Source of the DNA: Closterium sp. NIES-65
Taxonomy: Eukaryota > Streptophyta > Zygnematophyceae > Desmidiales > Closteriaceae
Reading direction: 5' to 3'
Assembly: GCA_948144175.1 (NCBI GenBank)
Contig: CANXME010001290.1
Span: 925,460 to 989,459 of the forward strand
DNA length: 64,000 bases
In this document: positions 44,283 to 54,920 of the stretch, piece by piece
Layout of the letters: every line of letters begins with the position of its first letter
Position numbering within the stretch: position 1 is the stretch's first letter
Notes under the pieces: generated by a model
The model's database searches: none
The model's input: the letters and a program-made list of their open reading frames with translations, nothing else
What the model was told of the DNA's origin: nothing
Translations under genes and position numbers: made by a program

Positions 44283-45620
44283 CTAATTCCCCACATCTCC
44301 TGCTCCCCCGTGTGCGGCTCCCCTGTCTGCTGCTCCCCTGGCTGCTGGTCCACCATCTGCTGGTCCCCAATCTGCTCCTCCCCTATCTGCAGGTGTAGGC
44401 AACCCCCAGCGAGCCTTGGGCGCCAGCTTCCCCCCACGTTGCAACTGCAGCACCATGTACTGCAGCATGCAGCCCCAGACACGCACCATACTGACATCGG
44501 GTTTGCGTCGAAAGGCGAGCTCGTACGGCGTCACACCAGAGGGCAGCGAGGCATGCTCCACGCGGTTGCACACCCAGACGGCCTTTGCCAACGCCAGGTG
44601 CCACCAGTGATGCTGGACTCCCATATGCAGCAACATCGTCCGCACCACCTCCACAATGCTGCGCATCTCCCTCTCGGCCATTCTGTTTTGCTCCGGCGTA
44701 TACGGGCACGTGAGGTCGTGGATGATCTCTTTCTCAGCGAGGAAGAGCGTGAAGTCGTGGCCCAGGAACTCGCCACCCCGATCAGTGCGCAGCGCCTTCA
44801 CCGTGGTCTTGCTCTGCCTCTCTACCATCGGGAGCCACTTCTGGAACGCCACCGATGCATCGCTCTTCTTGGCCAAAGGGTAGGCCCAGACGAACCACGT
44901 CTTGCGATCTTTCAGCACCAAGAAGTAGCGGCTGCCATCCTTAGCTGCTTCACAAAAAGGGCCACACATGTCAGCATGCACCACCCCGAGCAACTCATCC
45001 TCCTCCTCTCCCACAGAAGAAAAGGTATGACGAGTGATCTTTTCCCCAACACAGGAGACACAAGGTATGCCTGATTTGCCCCCCTTCTCCAAATCCAAGC
45101 CCTTCATTGACCCGTGAGCCGCTGTGCGCTCGATGGCATCAATACCAACGTGTGCCATACGTGCATGCCACAGGTCCCCCTTAGACCGCATGTCCATCGC
45201 CAAGGTACGAAGTGCCACCGTTTCGCCTTTCTGCCAATGCGTCAAACACGGTTGGAAGTTCGTGCAAAGAACACACCCCTTGAACTCCGCACGACCAAGG
45301 AGCGATCCATCTGGTGCCCGCAGCAAAGTCACATCCCCGGCATCCAGCAGCTGCACACCACTATCACGCAGCTGCCCAGCAGAGAGAAGACTCGCCTGCA
45401 CTCCTGGTACGTACAGCACGTCCGGCACCAAGACACGCCTGCCCCCCTTTCCAAGAAGAGCGATTGTGCCCCGCCCCTGCACCTCCTGAAGAGCGCCGTT
45501 GAAGCAGGTAACCTGTTTAATACTGCCGCCGCTGCTCATCTCCACAAAGGCAGAACGATCTCTCATGAGATGGTGGGAGCATTCGCTATCAAGCAGAACG
45601 ACGCTCAGGTTCGCCTTCAC
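44283..45620 (-). pseudogene. Element H protease and integrase
   Basis: A 445-codon frame. The protease motif is LDSEC (D11), where the expected Gly of D-S/T-G is Glu, so the protease is likely inactive. GAG-pre-integrase words LWHARMAHVG are at 150-159. The integrase triad is complete: D217 (VVHADMCGP), D280 (LRTDRGGEF) and E316 (MAEREMR), with the canonical 35-residue gap. The frame runs into a repeated Gly/Ala-Asp tract from about residue 415, where the RT frame (44497-43412) overlaps it. Confidence 0.85.
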
Positions 45621-45699
45621 AGCAGCTGCAATAGCCTGTAAGCCCTCCCCGGCCTCAGGCTCCAGTACAACAAGAGGAGTCTACTCTACAACGGGCTTC

Positions 45700-46146
45700 A
45701 CCATCGCACATGATGAGTGCCCGCTCCCCTTAGAGCCATCACCCCCCTTGCTGCTGCTACCTCCACAACCCTCTCCCCCAGTGTCTGCCTCCTTATCCGC
45801 CCGCTTCTGACAGTACTTAGCAACATGCCCTTAGCAACCCTTGGGTTTGCTCCCTCTAGTGGGAGGGGAAGGAAATGAAGTCTGCTGGAATTAGGGCTTA
45901 CCCTTCTTGGTAAAGACCTGGTTAGCCTGGGGAAGGAATTGGTCATTTCGTCCCACCGCCGCCAGCCTACACTCCTCCTCGATGATGTTGCTAGTGAGGG
46001 TATCCTCGTCCAACTCCTTGCGCACCTGCGGCAACTTCAGCATCCTGCGCAAGAGGTTGTACTGTTGCGGCAACCCCTTCACAACGTAAGTAATGTACGA
46101 CGCGTGCGAGTAATCTACGCCGGCCATCCTCAGGTTCACTAGGATC
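45700..46146 (-). pseudogene. Element H gag, C-terminal part with zinc knuckle remnant
   Basis: It continues gag after element F: ILVNLRMAGVDYSHASYITYVVKGLPQQYN and a RKELDEDTLTSNIIEEE stretch, to a stop at 45891. A zinc-knuckle-like piece (GC.GHVAKYCQK, first Cys context broken by a stop) follows near 45830 in another frame. Gag was therefore already decayed or frameshifted near its end. Confidence 0.75.
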
Positions 46147-46276
46147 TGCTGTGTCAGATTTATATGACATAGGTGTTGTAGGCTATAGTGGGGTAGCACA
46201 TATGGGGTACGACTTTCTGGGGTTTGTACTTGTACCCAACTTTCCCTTAGTCAATTCATTCTCGTTCATTTTCTCA

Positions 46277-47215
46277 TGGTATAAAGCAGGTTGCCCTGTG
46301 GGAACTGTTCCTAGGGCCCACCACCTTTTTTTTCCTGCCCGGAGCGCGCTCTACTCTGCCCGAGTCGCGCTCCCCTCTTTTGACCCCGTCGCGTCGCCGT
46401 CGCAGCCCCGTCACGTCGCGCTGCCCTAGCAGCAGCGTCGCGCCGCCCTTGCGGCCCCAATCCGCCGCCCTTGCGGCTCCGTCGTGTCGCGCCGCCCTCG
46501 CGGCCCCCCCTCCTTGCTGCCATAGCGGCCCCGTCGCCTATCCCTGCGGCCCCGGCGCCGCCCTTCCCGGCCCTGGCGCCGCCCTTCCTGGCCCCGCCGC
46601 CGTCTCTGCTAGCCCCGTCGCCTACCCTGGGGCCCCGGCGCCGCCCTTCCTGGCCCCGGCACCGCCTCTGCTGGCCCCGTTGCCTACCCTGCGGCCCCGC
46701 CGCCTACCTTGCGGCCTCGTCGCCTACCCTGCGGCCCTGTCGCCTACCCTGCGGCCCCGGCGCCTACCTTGCGGCCCCGTCGCCTACCCTGCGGCCCCGG
46801 CGCTACCCTTCCCGGCCCTGGCACCGCCTCTACTGGCCCCGCCGCTGTCCCCACGCGATCCTGCCGTCACCACCGGGCCGCCGGCGCCCCCGAGCTACTT
46901 TCGAGCCGCCCGAGCCACTCGAGCCGCCCGAGTTGCCGCGCCACCTAAGCCGCCCGAGCCACTCGAGCCGCCCGAGTTGCCGCGCCACCTAAGCCGCCCG
47001 AGTTGCCGCGCCACCTAAGTCACCACCGGGTCGCCGTGCTGCCAAGCCGCCGTACCGCCGAGCTGCCGAGCCGCCTAGCCGCCGTACCACCGAGCCCGCG
47101 AGCCGCCGTACCGCCGAGCCGCCGAGCCGCTTGAGCCGCCCTGTCCGGTAAGAGCAGCGCCTCTATCACTGCACTGCCCTCACCCTACTGTTCGCGCTGC
47201 TAGCCTACTGCTGTC
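46277..47215 (+). repeat. Element F PBS, leader hairpins and GC minisatellite
   Basis: PBS, then stem TTGCCC-TGT-GGGAA (46291-46304), box GGGCCCACC (46314-46322), and hairpin GGAGCGCG/CGCGCTCC (46341-46348 with 46366-46373). GC repeats built from TGCGGCCCCGTCGCCTACC words (about 21 bp) occupy 46500-46850, then GAGCCGCC repeats 46900-47140. The word CGGCCCCGYCGCC is shared with the 65-bp satellite. Confidence 0.7.
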
Positions 47216-48700
47216 ATGGCTACCCCTAGTGTCCTCTCTTTTGACGCAGAGGGTTGGGCCATTGACTTTGACGTCTGGGTAGATGACCTACAGCTTTTCT
47301 TACAGTGCAATAGGGCAGACGGTCTCTCCCTCTTTGACCTCACTTCTGGTGCCTCTCCTCCCCCAGCTGCGGATGCTGACGCCACTATTTGCTCACAGTG
47401 GGCCACACGCAATGCAGCTGCACGTCTTGCTGTGCGTCGCCACCTGCCTACCTCTGAGCGTGCACACTTTAGCCTGTACAAGAGTGCTCAGACCTTGTAC
47501 GACGCTGTAGTTGCACGCTACTCCTCCCCTGCCACTGCTGCACTGAGCCGCCTCATACTACCGTACCTCTTCCCTGACCTTGCTGCCTTTCCGACAGTCA
47601 CTGACCTCATTACGCACCTCCGCAGTAGTGACACTTGCTACCGCGCTGCGCTTCGTGCTGAGTTCTCCACCAAGAACCCCCCCCGCCATGTACATCACCC
47701 TCTACTACATAGTCACCCGGCTCCCTGACTCTCTCCGCGTAGTCAGGGACCACTTCCTCTCAGTTTGCCCCACCACTCTCACCGTTGACCTCCTCAAGAA
47801 GGCCCTCCTAGCGGCAGAGAAGAGCATTGTCGCTGTAGGAGCCTCTCGTGGTGACCCTCGCACCCCCGTCTTTGAGGGGTGTTCCCCCTCCCCCCTTTTG
47901 CCCTCTGTTGCCTCTGCTGCTGCGGCCGACCTCGTTGGTTTCGAGTCGGTCGGCGCTGCGTCTGCCTCAAGCGGGAGACGCCGCACCGGCAAGGGCAAAG
48001 AGGGCAAGGGCGCAGGAAGGGCTGGCAGGGGTGGCGGAGGTGGCGGTGGCGGAAGGGGAGGGGGTGGGGGTGGAGGTGGGAGTGGTGGCGGGGGTGGAGG
48101 TGCCGGTGGAGGCAGTGGAGGCGGAGGCGGAGGCGGCGGTGGCGGTGGGGGCGGAGGTGGCGGAGGTGGCGGCGGAGGAGGAGGCGGCGCCAGAGGAGGA
48201 GGAGCTGGTCAAGGTGGCGCTACGCAGAGGGTCGGCCTCGGTGGTGGTCAGCGCCAGCAGCAGCAGCGCACTCGTGACCTCCCCCCCCCCTTAGCAGCTC
48301 CGTGAGTGGTACGCTCCACGCCAGCCGGGTGGGGGTACTGGTCCGTGCACTTACGTCCTATGCACCGGCGACCGCGCGGGTGAGCAGTGCAAGGGTGCGC
48401 ACTCCACCCAGCGCTACTTTGGCAGCCTTACAGACGCTTGGCGTCACCAGTTCCTTGAGGCCACTGAGATCCCTCGCTGGGGCGAGCTCTCTAGGGCGGG
48501 AGTAGCTATCTTTGACCTTGACTTTGATGCTATTCTTGCTGCCATGTATGCTGTGACTATTAGTGATGAAGGTGACTGTTACCGGTGTTTTCCGCCGGAC
48601 CCAGGCATTGAGACTGCTGCTCTAGGTGCTAGCAAGGCTGTTGCTCTAGGTGCCAGTGCGTCTGCTTCCTTAGGTGCTGGTGAGTCTCCCCTCTCTCGTA
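47216..48700 (+). pseudogene. Element F gag, frameshifted
   Basis: Gag starts at 47216 (MATPSVLSFDAEG) and reads well to STKNPPR. There a run of 8 C (47677-47684) shifts it out of frame and it stops at 47728. The MYITLYYIV continuation is in the frame of 47580-48305, which holds the Gly-rich spacer (about 48015-48200). Past 48300 it shifts again; CTYVLCTGDRAGEQC and FDLDFDAILAAMYAV follow to about 48600. In the zinc-knuckle remnant the last Cys is Tyr (QRYF). Confidence 0.85.
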
Positions 48701-48717
48701 CCACGCCGGCTTAGGCC

Positions 48718-50191
48718 TCCCACACCTTCACCCTTGACTCGGGGGCTTCTCGCTCCTTCTTTCCAGACCGCACCACACTCACGCCGCTTCGTCGGCCAAT
48801 TGCAGTCTCTCTGGCAGACCCCTCAGGGGGTCCTGTCCTTGCTCACTTCTCCACTGTCCTCCCGTGTCCGGCGGTCCCATCTGGCACCCTGTCTGGTCTT
48901 TACCAGTGCTGCACATAGCTGCTCACCGTGACTACGAGCTGCACTCTCTTGACTTCAGCACTGCTTTCTTGCAGGGCAGCTTGCACGAGGAGATCTGGCT
49001 GCGTCGCCCACCTGGCTTCACTGGGTCTTTTCCTCCTAGCACCCAGTGGACCCTCCAGCAGCAAGTCTACGGTCTCCGCCAGGCACCGCGTGAGTGGCAC
49101 GACACACCGAGGACTACACTGTCGGCTCTTGGGTTTGCTCCCTCTACTGCCGACCCGTCGCTATTTCTGCGCACCGACACTTCTTTGCTGCCGTTCTACA
49201 TCCTCGTGTACGTTGACGACTTGGTCTTTGCCACTGCTGACACAACTGGACTCGCCCACGTGAAGTCCGAGCTGCAGAAGAGACACACGTGCACAGACCT
49301 GGGTGAACTGCGCAGCTATCTTGGCCTGCAGATCACCCGGGACAGAGCACGCCGCACCATTACCCTGACTCAGTCACACATGGTGCAGCAAGTCCTTCAG
49401 CGCTTCGGCTTCACGTACTCCTCGCCTCAGGCCACTCCTCTGCCTACTCGCCACTCGCTCTCAGCTCTGCCTTCGCATGAGTCCGTAGAGCCGAGTGGCT
49501 CGTACCCAGAGCTTGTTGGCTGCCTCATGTACCTGATGACCTGCACACAACCTGACCTTGCATACCCTCTTAGCATCTTGGCACGCTATGTTGCTCCCGG
49601 GAGACACAGACCAGAGCACATGGCTGCTGCGAAGAGGGTGTTGCACTACTTGTGTAGTACGTCGAGCATTGGGCTTGTGCTTGGAGGGCAGAGTCCAGTG
49701 GTCCTCACTAGGCACGTGGACGCTTCTTGGGCTGACGACCAGGCTACGCAGCGGTCGTCACAGGGTTACACCTTCAGCCTTGGTTCCGGCTCTGTTTCGT
49801 GGCGGGTTACCCGCTCGTCTTCTGTTCTCGGCTCCAGCTGTGAGGCTGAGATCTACGCAGTAGCCATGGCTGCACAGGAGCTTTGCTAGCTCACCTACCT
49901 GCTGACTGACCTCGGAGAGCCGCCTCATTCTCCTCCAGTGCTGTACGTAGACAACAAGGCCATGCTGGCCTTGTGTCGAGAGCAGAGACTTGAGCACACA
50001 ATGAAGCACATTGCTCTTCACTACCTCCTTGCTCGTGAGCTACAGCAGCGTGGTCAGCTGCGCCTTGCGTACGTGGCCTCTGAGGCGAACACTGCTGATA
50101 TGTTCATCAAGGCGTTTGCGCCTTGTAATCATCAGCGCTTCTGTACTCAGCTGGGTCTTGTGCCTGCCTTGCCTCACTTGCTCACCACTTG
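48718..50191 (+). pseudogene. Element F protease stub joined to RT/RNase H
   Basis: The protease motif LDSGASRSFF lies near 48735. After the word LSGL (about 48900) the sequence jumps to HIAAHRDYELHSLDFSTAFLQGS of RT, so no integrase is present. RT (48864-49889) keeps YVDDLVFATAD. RNase H has HVDASW and SSCEAEIY, then a TAG at 49887-49889. The tail (YVDNKAM, ANTADMF) continues to the stop at 50190-50192. Confidence 0.88.
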
Positions 50192-50241
50192 ACCTTGTTT
50201 GTACTGTTACATATATATATACTCCTGCTCTTGCTTGTCTA

Positions 50242-50243
<2 letters not shown>

Positions 50244-50280
<37 letters not shown>
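50244..50280. repeat. AT microsatellite in element F 3' UTR
   Basis: About 18 AT dinucleotides lie between the pol stop and the polypurine tract of element F. Confidence 0.95.
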
Positions 50281-50286
<6 letters not shown>

Positions 50287-50557
50287 AATCGTGCATGTGA
50301 TTTGGCCTTGTGGCCTTGAACTTGTGCTCGGAATGTGTGGTGACTTTGTGATCCACCCTGAGCTTGCTTTGCTTTGCTTGACTGGTCTTGTGACCCCTTG
50401 TTCTCCCCCAATTTGCCTATGGGGGTGTGTTAGATATATATGACATAGCTGTTGTAGGCTATAGTGGGGTAGCACATATGGGGTACGACTTTCTAGGGTT
50501 TGTACTTGTACCCAACTTTCCCTTAGTCAATTCATTCTCGTTCATTTTCTCATGGTG

Positions 50558-51442
50558 CGCACGGTTGCAATAGGACGTAGCGGACTCGTGCTCTCCCATC
50601 TCGAGGTTAGTGAGCGCCTGCTCTAACCGGCCGATGTACAGATCGTCCTTTGCCATGTACGTGCGCATAATAAACTGCCATGCCTGATAGCTGGCATCTA
50701 CCTTCATGCAACACACCTTAAGGGCGATCTGTACGGTTGGGGAGCAGCATCGAGAAATGGTGGTGAATGTCAGTAACTGCATCGCGCGGAACTGAGAGAG
50801 ATGCGCAAGTGCACGCGCTGGTGGAATGGGAGTGGTGCCATCTATGAATCGCTTTAGCTGAGCGATCTCAAGCAGCGGCTTGATCGATTCTGTCCAAGTC
50901 GACAGGTCGTGGTGTCCTTCTAACGGCCTAGGGACAACGATCTTGTCTAGAGTGAATCTGAAGTAGCCATAGTTGGGGGCTATTCCCTCGTCCCTCGACA
51001 TCGATCCAATCGGGGTAAGGCCCGGCATAGCCTCACTATCGTACTCTTCCGTATTTCCTCCTCCAGCAACGCTCCGCCGTCCTATATTCGCATGCTCTCG
51101 TGACGCTGCTGCACGATGAACACGCTCCTGTACACCGCCGACGCTAGCTGTACTAAACCGAGTTGATCCTCGCAGGACCCCAAGCAACATCAACCCATCA
51201 AGCTCCTCGTCATCACTATTTCCGCCATCGACACCCATATCCCACGCACTAGTACCTCCCGCAGCTTGCTCAACATTCTCTACACGTGGCGAAGGGTGCT
51301 CACGACGGCGTTGCGAGCACAATCCCTCCAACATTACCTCGTATTCGATATCACTAATCTCACCACGAGAATAACGAGCCACGAGATCCTCCTCTAGAGC
51401 GCGCAAATTACCGGCCTCCATGTTCGCCTCCTCCGTATTCAT
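50558..51442 (-). pseudogene. Element H gag, N-terminal part
   Basis: A frame from the ATG at 51442 encodes an acidic N-terminus, then a gag-like domain with STWTESIKPLLE, RFIDGTTPIPP and AWQFIMRTYMAKDDLYIGRLEQALTNLEMGEHESATSYCNRA. The last part is typical of copia gag (UBN2-type). It reads into the F LTR at 50552. The flanks TGGTG (50553-50557) and TGCTG (46147-46151) are the target duplication with one mismatch, and gag resumes at 46146 with ILVNLRMAG. Confidence 0.8.
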
Positions 51443-51474
51443 CCTCTACGACGTCTCTATAAGGTACCACAAAT

Positions 51475-51764
51475 TAAAATAAATTGTCCCTTCCTTGAAT
51501 CCCTTGTCTTGGGGTCACCTCACAAGGGTCCTCAGAGGAATGGTAACAAATTACCAAACGCCCTATCCTTGGGTCTGAGAACTTAAATTAATAAGCGCCC
51601 TTCAGTAACACCGCACGCCAAGGCGAGTATACGAACGCGAATATCAACGACGACGGAAATCTATGCGTGTTCGTTCCACGCTCACCGCACCGTGAAGGAA
51701 TATATTAGAGAGCGTAGCGATAACAAGAGAGTTTCTGCTATGGGAATGATGTTGCGCCAGCAAC
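51475..51764 (-). other. Upstream region of element H (possible 5' LTR), part 1
   Basis: Directly upstream of the H gag and possible PBS, with no coding frame. It is interrupted at 51764 by element G, whose GCAAC duplication shows that the sequence continues at 59192. If H has a 5' LTR, it lies here. I could not find both termini. Confidence 0.35.
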
Positions 51765-52101
51765 TGTGAAAGAAGTGAACAGGAATTAGAATGACTAAGT
51801 CAGAGTTGGGTACAAATACAACCCTAGAAAGCTGTACCCCATATGTGCTACCCCACTATAGCCTACAAACATGCATCAGCTATAATACTCTGACACACCC
51901 CCATAGGCAAAGTGGGGGAGAACAAGGGGTCACAAGACCAGTCAAGCAAAGAAAAGCAAGCTCAGGGTGGATCACAAAGTCACCACACAGTCCGAGCACA
52001 AGAGCAGGGCCAGAGGCCAGTTCACATGCAGGAGTACAGACATATATATAAAACTAGACAAGCAAGAGCAAGTATATATAAATGTCACAGTACAAGTGAA
52101 G

Positions 52102-54087
52102 TCAAGAGGAGAGCAAGTGAGGCAAGACAGGCACAAGACCCAGCTGGGTGCAAAAGCGCTGATGGTCACAAGGCGCGAGTGCCTTGGTGAACACATCAGC
52201 AGTGTTGGCCTCAGAGGCCACGTACGCAAGTCGCAACTGACCACGCTGCTGCAGCTCACGAGCAAGGAAGTAGCGGAGAGCAATGTGCTTCGTTCTGTGC
52301 TCCAAGCGCTGCTCTTGACACAAGGCCAGCATGGCCTTGTTGTCTACGTACAGCACTGGAGGAGAACAAGGCGGCTCTCCAAGGTCAGTCAGCAGGTAGG
52401 TGAGCCAGCGAAGCTCCTGTGCAGCCATGGCCCCGGCGTAGATCTCAGCCTCACAACTGGAGCCGAGAACCGAAGACAAGCGAGTAGACCGCCACGAGAC
52501 AAAGCCGGAACCAAGGCTGAAGGTGTAACCCTGTGACGACCGCTGCGTAGCCTGGTCGTCAGCCCAAGAAGCGTCCGCGTGGCCGGTAAGGACCACTGGA
52601 CTCCGCCCTCCAAGCACTAGCCCCATGCCCGACGTACTGCACAGGTAGCGCAATACCCTCTTCGCTGCAGCCATGTGCTCCGGTCTGTGTCTCCCAGGAG
52701 CAACATAGCGTGCAAGAATACTCAGAGGGTATGCAAGGTCAGGTCGTGTGCAGGTCATCAGGTACATGAGGCAGCCAACAAGCTCTGCATACGGACCACT
52801 CGACTCTACGGACTCATCCGAAGGCAGAGCTGAGAGTGAGTGGCGAGTAGGCAGAGGAGTGGCCTGAGGCGAGGAGTACGTGAAGCCGAAGCGCTGAAGG
52901 ACCTGCTGCACCATGTGTGACTGAGTCAAGGTAATGGTGCGGCGTGCTCTGTCCCGAGTGATCTGCAAGCCAAGGTAGCTGCGCAGTTCACCCAAGTCTG
53001 TGCACGTGTGTCTATTCAGCAGCTCGGACTTCACGTAGGCGAGTCCAGTAGTGTCCGCTGTGGCAAAGACCAAGTCGTCGACGTACACGAGGATGTAGAA
53101 CGGCGGCAGGGAAGTGTCGGTGCGAAGAAACAGTGACGGGTCAGCAGTAGAAGGAGCAAACCCAAGAGCCGCAAGCCTAGTCCTCAGTGTGTCGTGCCAC
53201 TCACGCGGTGCCTGGCGAAGACCGTAGACTGGCCGTCGGAGGCTCCACTGGGTGCCAGGAGGGAAAGTCCCAGTGAAGCCAGGTGGACGGCGAAGCCAGA
53301 TCTCCTCGTGCAGGCTACCCTGCAAGAACGCAGTGCTGAAGTCGAGAGAGTGAAGCTCGTAGTCACGCTGAGCGGCTATGTGCAGCAGCACCCAAAGAGT
53401 AGTCATCTTCGGGGTGGGAGAGAAGGTCTGAAAGTAGTCAACTCCCTGCCGCTGACTGAAGCCACGAGCAACGTACCGTGCCTTGAAGACAGGTGGAGAG
53501 CCCGGCGGCCGCTTCACCCTGAAGATCCACATGCCACTGACGATGTTTGCCCCAGGAGGGGGAACCGCGTCAACGTAGGTGCCTGTGGACTTCCAGGAAG
53601 CCATCTCTGCATCCATAGCTGCCTGCCACTGAGAGGAGTAGGGACCCTCTACGGCCTCCGCGTAAGAACGCGGAGTCGGGATGTCTAGTGCATCCGAGTC
53701 TCCCTCAGGGGCAAGCAGTACAGACGCAAGATGAGGTGAAGCAGCCGCTAGACACTGTAACTCCTCCTGCCTGTCCTCTAGGACGTCCGTGCCAAGAGCA
53801 CACTCACCCCTGACGGACGGAGGACAAACAGACGCAGACTCAGCAACAAGACTAGCAGCGTAGTCGAGACGACAGCGAGCAGCAAAGTCGACGAGCTCAG
53901 CGACTAGAGCAGACGCAGCAGTGGACTCAAAAGAGGGGTCAGTGACGACAGTAGCAAGGAGACGCGTGACAGTAGGACTGGCAGCACGAAGAGAGTCCGA
54001 CTCAGGGTCGGCAAGCGCAGGAAGAGAGGACTCAGGAGGAGAAGGCAAAGGGGCACGCAGAGGAGCAGTGGACGGACGCAAAGACAT
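52102..54087 (-). CDS. Element G copia RT/RNase H, open and with intact catalytic motifs
   Basis: A 661-codon frame. RT copies element RNA into cDNA and RNase H removes the RNA. The palm has the first catalytic Asp in HSLDFSTAFLQG (D249) and YVDDLVFATAD (335-338). RNase H shows D505 (GHADASW), E546/E548 (SSCEAEIY), D582 (YVDNKAM) and D631 (ANTADVFTK). Residues 1-130 are the tail of the linker region. In an intact element this is the C-terminal part of gag-pol and would not start from its own ATG. The open frame suggests recent activity or selection. Gag, protease and integrase of this copy are broken, so RT could act only for other elements. Confidence 0.88.
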   Translation of the reverse strand: MSLRPSTAPLRAPLPSPPESSLPALADPESDSLRAASPTVTRLLATVVTDPSFESTAASALVAELVDFAARCRLDYAASLVAESASVCPPSVRGECALGTDVLEDRQEELQCLAAASPHLASVLLAPEGDSDALDIPTPRSYAEAVEGPYSSQWQAAMDAEMASWKSTGTYVDAVPPPGANIVSGMWIFRVKRPPGSPPVFKARYVARGFSQRQGVDYFQTFSPTPKMTTLWVLLHIAAQRDYELHSLDFSTAFLQGSLHEEIWLRRPPGFTGTFPPGTQWSLRRPVYGLRQAPREWHDTLRTRLAALGFAPSTADPSLFLRTDTSLPPFYILVYVDDLVFATADTTGLAYVKSELLNRHTCTDLGELRSYLGLQITRDRARRTITLTQSHMVQQVLQRFGFTYSSPQATPLPTRHSLSALPSDESVESSGPYAELVGCLMYLMTCTRPDLAYPLSILARYVAPGRHRPEHMAAAKRVLRYLCSTSGMGLVLGGRSPVVLTGHADASWADDQATQRSSQGYTFSLGSGFVSWRSTRLSSVLGSSCEAEIYAGAMAAQELRWLTYLLTDLGEPPCSPPVLYVDNKAMLALCQEQRLEHRTKHIALRYFLARELQQRGQLRLAYVASEANTADVFTKALAPCDHQRFCTQLGLVPVLPHLLSS

Positions 54088-54129
54088 TCGGTGCGTGCCA
54101 GGGACAGGAGGAGGACGCTGACGCTAACT

Positions 54130-54920
54130 GCGACCACTAGCGCGAGCAGCACAAACAGGCGACGCGGGATGAGACGCAGGCTCACGACGCTCAGCAAGAC
54201 CTCCAGTAGGACCAGTGTAAGGAGAGGGAGCAGGCAGTGGAGAGGAAAGCTCCAGCAGGGACTGCGACTGGACAGGCGGTGAACCCTCTACTAGAGGAGA
54301 AAGACCAAGAACCTGCTGCAGGAGCGGAACGAAGTATGGCCAAGGCCGCGCGGCAGCTCCAGACTCAGCAGGGACAGCACCAGCACCCTCAGCGACAGCA
54401 CCAGCGCCACCCACTTCTCGAGCGGCAGGACCAACAGCAGTAGGCTCAGCACCAACGCCCTCAGCAGCTCCAGCTCCAGGAGGACCCGCAGGTCCAGCAG
54501 CTCCGGGACCGGCAGCACCCGCACCCTCGACGGTCGAAGAAGCTCCAGCTCCAGCTCCAGCAGCACCTCCAGACTCAGCAGCACGCCTCCAGCGGCGAGC
54601 AAACCACTCGCGCAGCTCCTATGGAGAGAGGGGCTCCCGGCGAGACGCAGCAGCAGGAGAAACCCCAGACTCAGCAGCTCCAGACGCAGCACCCCCAGGC
54701 TCAGCAGCTCCCAGCTCAGCACCCCCAGGCTCAGCAGCTCCCGACCTAGCACCCCCAGACCCAGCACCTCCAGGCACAGCACCCCCCCCGACTCAGCACC
54801 CCCAGGCTCCGCACCCTCCGCAGTAGCACCCCCAGCAGTAGCACCCCCAGGCTCAGCACCCCCGCGCACAGCACCCCCAGAGTCAGCACCCCAGGCTCAG
54901 CACCCGCAGCAGCACCAGAG
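54130..54920 (-). repeat. Element G pol linker repeats
   Basis: Between integrase and RT lie imperfect 15-bp repeats (plus-strand words CTCAGCACCCCCAGG, CTCAGCAGCTCCCAG) that encode short hydrophobic or Gly/Ala-Glu-Pro tracts depending on frame. The same place in D, E and J has the same kind of repeats with other copy numbers. Confidence 0.7.

Larger units (their letters stand above)
46152..50552 (+). mobile_element. Copia element F, integrase-less, inserted in H gag
   Basis: 4401 bp with two 125-bp LTRs (46152-46276 and 50428-50552; 4 differences, 96.8% identity). The target duplication is TGCTG/TGGTG with one mismatch. PBS TGGTATAAAGCAGG lies at 46277-46290. It retains the leader, gag, a protease motif and most of RT/RNase H, but one deletion at about 48900 joins LSGL after the protease to the RT core, removing integrase and the RT N-terminus. 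Confidence 0.93.
43690..51474 (-). mobile_element. Copia element H (second lineage), split by F and truncated
   Basis: Minus-strand copia element with a gag start at 51442, a possible PBS TGGTACC just upstream (about 51463), protease, integrase and the N-terminal third of RT. The RT breaks off at about 43690 after LYMEQPSYYEVYG, so the rest of RT, RNase H and the 3' LTR are gone. Element F is inserted in gag (46152-50552). The sequence style (less GC-extreme, different motifs) sets it apart from D, E, F, G and J. Confidence 0.85.

Noticed and set aside
44283..44410. Gly/Ala/Asp repeat tail of the H protease-integrase frame as a real domain
   Set aside because: It is the wrong-frame reading of the linker (the GEQQTGEPHTGEQ-type repeats in the RT frame), where the two frames overlap.
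47967..48212. Programmed ribosomal frameshifting in F as a firm conclusion
   Set aside because: Downstream frames are shifted again and integrase is deleted, so decay explains this copy. The idea is kept only as one option for the shared poly-C tract.
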